Assembly: GCA_913062745.1 (NCBI GenBank)
Contig: CAJXXJ010000043.1
Location: forward strand, 1-12,414
Source of the DNA: an uncultured Phaeodactylibacter sp.
GTDB taxonomy: Bacteria > Bacteroidota > Bacteroidia > Chitinophagales > Saprospiraceae
Length of the DNA: 12,414 nucleotides
Reading direction: 5' to 3'
Shown: in pieces, positions 7,769-12,414 of the stretch
Layout: the number at the start of each line of letters is the position of its first letter
How positions within the stretch are numbered: position 1 is the stretch's first letter
Program-made: the position numbers and the translations under genes
The notes under the pieces: model-generated
What the model was told of the DNA's origin: nothing
Databases searched by the model: none
The model's input: only the letters and a program-made list of their open reading frames with translations

Positions 7769-10201
7769 TTCAGCTTTGGTCTTGGTATAGCGGAGCCGTT
7801 TTTCCTCTTCGTTCTCCAAAGTGTAAGCTTTGCCCTTCACCATGACTTCGATGGGGTTTGGGTTCCAGCCGCCATCCCGGCGCAGGCAGATTTCCTCATC
7901 GCTTATTTCGATAACGATGCGGGCGCCCCGGTAGCGGATGCTGAAGGCAATGTGGTCCAGAATTTCCGGTAACTGCGGGTCGAACCACAGCATGTCTTCC
8001 CTTACTTCCAGCCCGGTATAGCAGCGCTTGATCAAATCCACTGTGCCGGCCATAGCTCCAAGGTGGATGCCCTCGGGGGTGGTGCCGCCCTGAATATCTT
8101 TGAAGTCGCTCATTAGTGCCTTTTTAAAGCTTCGCCACGACTTGGAGCGGTCGGAACGGGCAAGCACCCAGGAGTTCACCAGCTTGCTGAGGGTGGAGCC
8201 GTGGGCGGTGCGCTCTTCGTAGTAGGCGACATTATCAGCAAGATAGCTGGATTTGAAGTCATACCCGCAGCGCTGCAGCAGTTCGGCCAGCTCTTCCGGC
8301 GAGAACAGGAAAAAGAGCATGAGCACATCTGCTTGTTTGGTCGCCATGTAGCGGTTGACGTCGTCGTTTTCCTTTTCCATAATGCGGTCGAGGCCCAGGA
8401 TCTCTCCGTATTTGTTGTGGTAGTGGTCCCAGTCCAGCTCGATCAGCTGTTCGAAGCCTTCGTACTGACTGATGATTTTGCCTTCCTCCACGAATGGGAC
8501 AAACATATTGCAGCTGATTTTTTCCCAGCGGTCCAGGTCTTCCTCGGTAATGTCCAGCTCCTGCAGCAATTCTTCCTTGCGCGTCCTATCCAGCACTTCC
8601 AGCATTTGCAGAGTGTGTTTAAAGCCCCAAATGACAAGCACATTGGTGTAAGCGTTGTTGTTCAGGCCCGGCCCTTCCTCATCGGGGTAAGAGGTATGGT
8701 ACTCATCCGGCCCGACTACACCGCGTATTTCGTAGCGTTTGCGGCTTTCGTTCCACTCTACTTTGCTGGCCCAGAATTTGTGGATGTCGAGCATCATCTC
8801 TGCGCCGTAGAAGTGCAGGAACTCCCAGTCAGCGGTAGTCTGAAAGTACCGCCAGACATTTAGGGCGATAGCCGCGTTGACGTGCATCTGCAGGCGGGTT
8901 TCGTCGGGTATCCAGTTGCCGGACTTCGGGTTGAGATGGATTTTCTGGCTTTCCTCCCGGCCGTTGCTGCCGCTTTGCCAGGGGAACATAGCGCCGGAGT
9001 AGCCGCTTTCTTCGGCATGATGCCGCGCCTCGCCCAGCCGGCGGTAGCGGTACATGAGCAGCGAGCGGGTGAGCTCAGGCAGGCTGAGCGTGATGAGCGG
9101 CAGGATGAACAGCTCATCCCAGAAGATATGCCCCCGGTAAGCCTCGCCGTGCCAGCCGCGCGCGGGGACGCCCACATCGAGCTGAAGGGTGTTAAAAGAG
9201 ACCGTTTGCATGAGGTGGAACGTGTGCAGACGCAGTACCATCTGCTCTTCCTGATGGGTGCAGGAAATTTCGGTGTCTGCACGCGCCCATACCTGTGCCC
9301 AGGCTCGCTTCTGAATATCCATCAATTCTTCGAAGGAGTGTGCCCGCAGCGTGGCTTTTTGTGCTTCGAGCAGCGGTTCCGTAATGGCTACATCGGTAGA
9401 GCAGTAGAGGCCTACCGTTTTTACAATTTCCACTTCCTGATGCTCCCGGGCACTGAAGGTGATCAGTTGGGATACTTTGCCCTCTTCCGTCACTGTTTTT
9501 CGCTGTACGGCGGAAGGCTTATCCTCAAAAAAGATTTCGGTTTTTGCGGCCTGCGCCATGACGACTTCGGACTGTACGGTACGGCATTTCAGGTAGATGC
9601 CCTTCTCTTTGAACTGCCCCTGATCGAGTACTTCCAGGTGGTGGCTGTTGAGGTCGCTGTAGCGCTCTACGCCGTTGTTGGTTACATTTCCATCGATGGA
9701 AGAGCGTACGGTGAGCTGGCCCGACCAGTTTTGCGGGGTCAGCTTCCAGCGGATGGCGGCGAGGTGTGGGAAGCGGAGGTGCACCATACGGGAGGTTTCG
9801 ATCAATGTTTCCCGGCCTTCGCGGTCCTGAATGCGGAACCGGCGGGTCAGGATGCCGTCTTTCAGGTACAGCCGTTGCCGGTATTCGAGTATATCGACTT
9901 CTTCCAGCTGCATCCATTTGCCGCCGTCGGGGCGGAAATTGAGGGGAAGCCAGTTGGGCCAGTTGACCAGCGCCTCGTTTTCAATCATCTGGCCTTTGAT
10001 CTCGGTTTTCAGGCGGTTGTAGCCACCGGCGAGGTAAGTGCCGGGGTAGTGGTATTCATCATCCTGGCTTTCTTCCAGAGCAGCCCGGGTGCAAAAGTAG
10101 CCGTTTCCCAGGGTGCATAAAGCTTCGCGCAAGCCTTCATTTTGGGGTTCGTAGCCGTCGTATTCGACGGTCCAGTAATCATCCATCGTGTAAGTTTTCA
10201 T
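7757..10201 (-). CDS. Glycoside hydrolase family 65 protein, likely alpha-glucoside phosphorylase
   Basis: GH65 enzymes cleave alpha-linked glucosides such as trehalose, kojibiose, maltose or nigerose, mostly by inverting phosphorolysis to beta-glucose-1-phosphate. The 814-residue product has the full fold: N-terminal beta-sandwich (about 1-270), linker helices, (alpha/alpha)6 barrel (about 330-735) and a C-terminal beta sheet. Barrel motifs include GHIFWDELFILP (357-368), YSGAMFPWQSG (401-411), the general acid Glu500 in GVVGPDEYH followed by NNNAYTN, KQADVLML (622-629), HGSTLSKLV (668-676, the phosphate-loop region) and GGTTPEGIHLGAMAGTVD. The HGSTLS and TPEGIHLG pattern resembles actinobacterial GH65 proteins linked to OtsB. 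Substrate is not decidable; trehalose, trehalose-6-phosphate and kojibiose are candidates, and hydrolysis is possible. No signal peptide, so cytoplasmic. The ATG at 10201 overlaps the otsB end by 23 bp; a second ATG at 10186 (Met6) would overlap by 8 bp. Either way translation is probably coupled to otsB. Confidence 0.92.
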   Translation of the reverse strand: MKTYTMDDYWTVEYDGYEPQNEGLREALCTLGNGYFCTRAALEESQDDEYHYPGTYLAGGYNRLKTEIKGQMIENEALVNWPNWLPLNFRPDGGKWMQLEEVDILEYRQRLYLKDGILTRRFRIQDREGRETLIETSRMVHLRFPHLAAIRWKLTPQNWSGQLTVRSSIDGNVTNNGVERYSDLNSHHLEVLDQGQFKEKGIYLKCRTVQSEVVMAQAAKTEIFFEDKPSAVQRKTVTEEGKVSQLITFSAREHQEVEIVKTVGLYCSTDVAITEPLLEAQKATLRAHSFEELMDIQKRAWAQVWARADTEISCTHQEEQMVLRLHTFHLMQTVSFNTLQLDVGVPARGWHGEAYRGHIFWDELFILPLITLSLPELTRSLLMYRYRRLGEARHHAEESGYSGAMFPWQSGSNGREESQKIHLNPKSGNWIPDETRLQMHVNAAIALNVWRYFQTTADWEFLHFYGAEMMLDIHKFWASKVEWNESRKRYEIRGVVGPDEYHTSYPDEEGPGLNNNAYTNVLVIWGFKHTLQMLEVLDRTRKEELLQELDITEEDLDRWEKISCNMFVPFVEEGKIISQYEGFEQLIELDWDHYHNKYGEILGLDRIMEKENDDVNRYMATKQADVLMLFFLFSPEELAELLQRCGYDFKSSYLADNVAYYEERTAHGSTLSKLVNSWVLARSDRSKSWRSFKKALMSDFKDIQGGTTPEGIHLGAMAGTVDLIKRCYTGLEVREDMLWFDPQLPEILDHIAFSIRYRGARIVIEISDEEICLRRDGGWNPNPIEVMVKGKAYTLENEEEKRLRYTKTKAELLA

Positions 10202-11006
10202 TTAGTTTTTGCAGAAAGTCTGCGACTCCTGCGACATCTTTCAGGCGGTAGTCGGCGGCACTGTCTTCATCGTGGGAGCCTACCAGAACACCTGCGCCTG
10301 TTTTGATAGCGCGGAATGCATCCTCGTCGGTAATATCATCTCCGATATAGAGGATAGGGCCAGATTGTTCGGACTCGCTCAGGTGGTCAGCTATAAAGTG
10401 GATAGCTTTGCCCTTGTGCCAGTCGATATTGGGCTTGAGCTCCAGCACCATTTTGCCGCGGCCGGCCTGCAGTTGGGATTCGCGGTCGGCAATGGTTTGC
10501 ACTGCCTGTTTAACTTTAGTCCGCTGATCTTTTTCTACCCGCCGGTAGTGGATGGCGATGCCAAACTTTTTGCGTTCCACCTCAGCGCCATCAATGCTCG
10601 CCAGCTGCTCATTCAGTTCTTTCTCGGTAGCATCGAGCAGGGGGAGGGCGTCTTTGGCTTCCGGCAGCTCATGCTGAAAGTCATTCGGGCCGGTGATCTC
10701 AAAACCGTGGCTCCCGGCGTAGTAGACCTCATCAAGCGCCACTTGTTGGCGGATGAACTCCAGCCCGCGGCCGCTGACAATAGCCACCGGCAGGTGTTGA
10801 GCTACATTTTTTACCCGCTGCCGCATTTCGTCGCTCATCACAGCGTCTTTGGGGTTTTCGACTATGGGGCTAAGCGTACCGTCGTAATCGAGGCAAAGCA
10901 CAACGTCGTTTGCTTTCGCGAAAGCGAGCAATTCGTCAAAACGCTCGAAGGCGTCCGGCAGGTGTTCGTGGTGGCGCAGTGGCTTTGTAGAGGAGTCCTG
11001 GTTCAT
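10179..11006 (-). CDS. otsB: Trehalose-6-phosphate phosphatase
   Basis: Removes phosphate from trehalose-6-phosphate to give trehalose, the second step of the OtsAB pathway, in the cytoplasm. The 275 residues carry all HAD-superfamily motifs: motif I LDYDGTLSPI with nucleophile Asp40 and Asp42, motif II IVSGR with Ser78, motif III DWHKGKA with Lys198, and motif IV GDDITDEDAF (222-231) with Mg-binding acidic residues. The family-specific SHGFEI (99-104) and the C2B cap region (about 100-195, ending VLELKPNIDWHKG) identify a T6P phosphatase rather than a general sugar phosphatase. About 30 residues precede the HAD core, and no later Met fits before it, so ATG 11006 is the start. There is no Shine-Dalgarno sequence; an A/T-rich leader lies upstream. 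It is the first gene of a two-gene minus-strand unit with GH65. The partner OtsA is not in the window. Confidence 0.93.
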   Translation of the reverse strand: MNQDSSTKPLRHHEHLPDAFERFDELLAFAKANDVVLCLDYDGTLSPIVENPKDAVMSDEMRQRVKNVAQHLPVAIVSGRGLEFIRQQVALDEVYYAGSHGFEITGPNDFQHELPEAKDALPLLDATEKELNEQLASIDGAEVERKKFGIAIHYRRVEKDQRTKVKQAVQTIADRESQLQAGRGKMVLELKPNIDWHKGKAIHFIADHLSESEQSGPILYIGDDITDEDAFRAIKTGAGVLVGSHDEDSAADYRLKDVAGVADFLQKLNENLHDG

Positions 11007-11264
11007 GTGGTAAGTAATAAGTTGGATTAAAAAAGGCGATTCCGGAGAATAAAAGAAAGTTTTTGGATAAAGGCAAGAATGGGCTGTTGCTTCAATTAGG
11101 GAACAGGTAAATCGGGCCTGTGTTTGCTGTGGCGAACCCCGGCGGCAGCTTCTGCTTTATTCAGTGAAAAGCCCGGAGATAAAGAGGCGGCTTTACACTG
11201 GTTTCACAAATAATCAGGATATTAGGCGCTTCAGATTGAGAATTTTGAAAAATACCAGATAGAG
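11007..11264. other. Divergent intergenic region between otsB and pgi
   Basis: This 258-bp gap is the longest noncoding stretch here and must hold the promoters for otsB (leftward) and pgi (rightward). On the + strand GAATTTTG at 11240-11247 is one mismatch from the Bacteroidota -7 consensus and lies 17 nt before the pgi ATG, with no clear -33 partner. I see no good -7 match on the minus strand. A 6-bp inverted repeat AAAGCC/GGCTTT (11168-11173 and 11189-11194, 15-nt loop) could be an operator or chance. I find no small ORF or RNA gene that I would defend. Confidence 0.5.

Positions 11265-12414
<1,150 letters not shown>

Noticed and set aside
8882..10120. 412-codon + strand frame opposite the GH65 gene
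   Set aside because: A shadow of GH65 codon bias, like the other + strand frame at 8201-8863; neither shows a known domain.
10209..11030. 273-codon + strand frame opposite otsB
   Set aside because: Covers otsB almost exactly but in the mirror frame; HAD motifs on the minus strand settle the coding strand.
11168..11194. Inverted repeat AAAGCC/GGCTTT as a defined operator or terminator
   Set aside because: A 6-bp stem with a 15-nt loop is expected by chance in a region of this size, and no regulator is known to bind it.

Overview
This window looks like an ordinary chromosomal stretch of a moderately GC-rich member of the Bacteroidota, possibly of the Saprospiria/Lewinella type. The assignment is inferred from three things. 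None of the start codons has a convincing Shine-Dalgarno sequence; starts are instead preceded by A/T-rich leaders. A Bacteroidota-style -7 promoter element (TAATTTTG) lies before one gene. The protein families are also of the Bacteroidota kind, such as ArgS with a KMKSREG signature and a Haem_bd/TolC/VIT1 cluster. No mobile element, CRISPR array, tRNA, rRNA or phage gene is visible. Nine protein genes fill almost all of the sequence, two of them cut by the window edges.

Layout. (1) Positions 1-3438, + strand: two class I aminoacyl-tRNA synthetases in tandem, argS (5' end missing) and glnS, 25 bp apart. (2) Positions 3491-7768, + strand: four closely packed genes that look like one transcription unit. 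They encode a CzcC/TolC-like outer-membrane efflux protein, a membrane-anchored CxxCH haem-binding protein, a VIT1/CCC1 iron/manganese transporter and AceK (isocitrate dehydrogenase kinase/phosphatase). A candidate promoter lies at 3458-3465. (3) Positions 7757-11006, - strand: otsB (trehalose-6-phosphate phosphatase), then a GH65 glycoside phosphorylase/hydrolase whose start overlaps the end of otsB. The GH65 gene meets aceK tail to tail with a 12-bp overlap. (4) Positions 11265-12414, + strand: the 5' two thirds of pgi (glucose-6-phosphate isomerase), divergent from otsB across a 258-bp intergenic region.

How the genes fit together. The right half centres on glucose phosphates: Pgi links glucose-6-P and fructose-6-P, OtsB makes trehalose from trehalose-6-P, and the GH65 enzyme probably cleaves an alpha-glucoside such as trehalose or kojibiose. 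The otsB-GH65 order matches an actinobacterial multidomain fusion, which makes this pair the most interesting functional lead. AceK controls flux at the isocitrate branch between the TCA cycle and the glyoxylate shunt, but it sits outside its usual ace operon and beside metal-handling genes. I see no clearly new system. The best points for a second look are the otsB-GH65 couple, the displaced aceK, and a charged coiled-coil insertion in ArgS.
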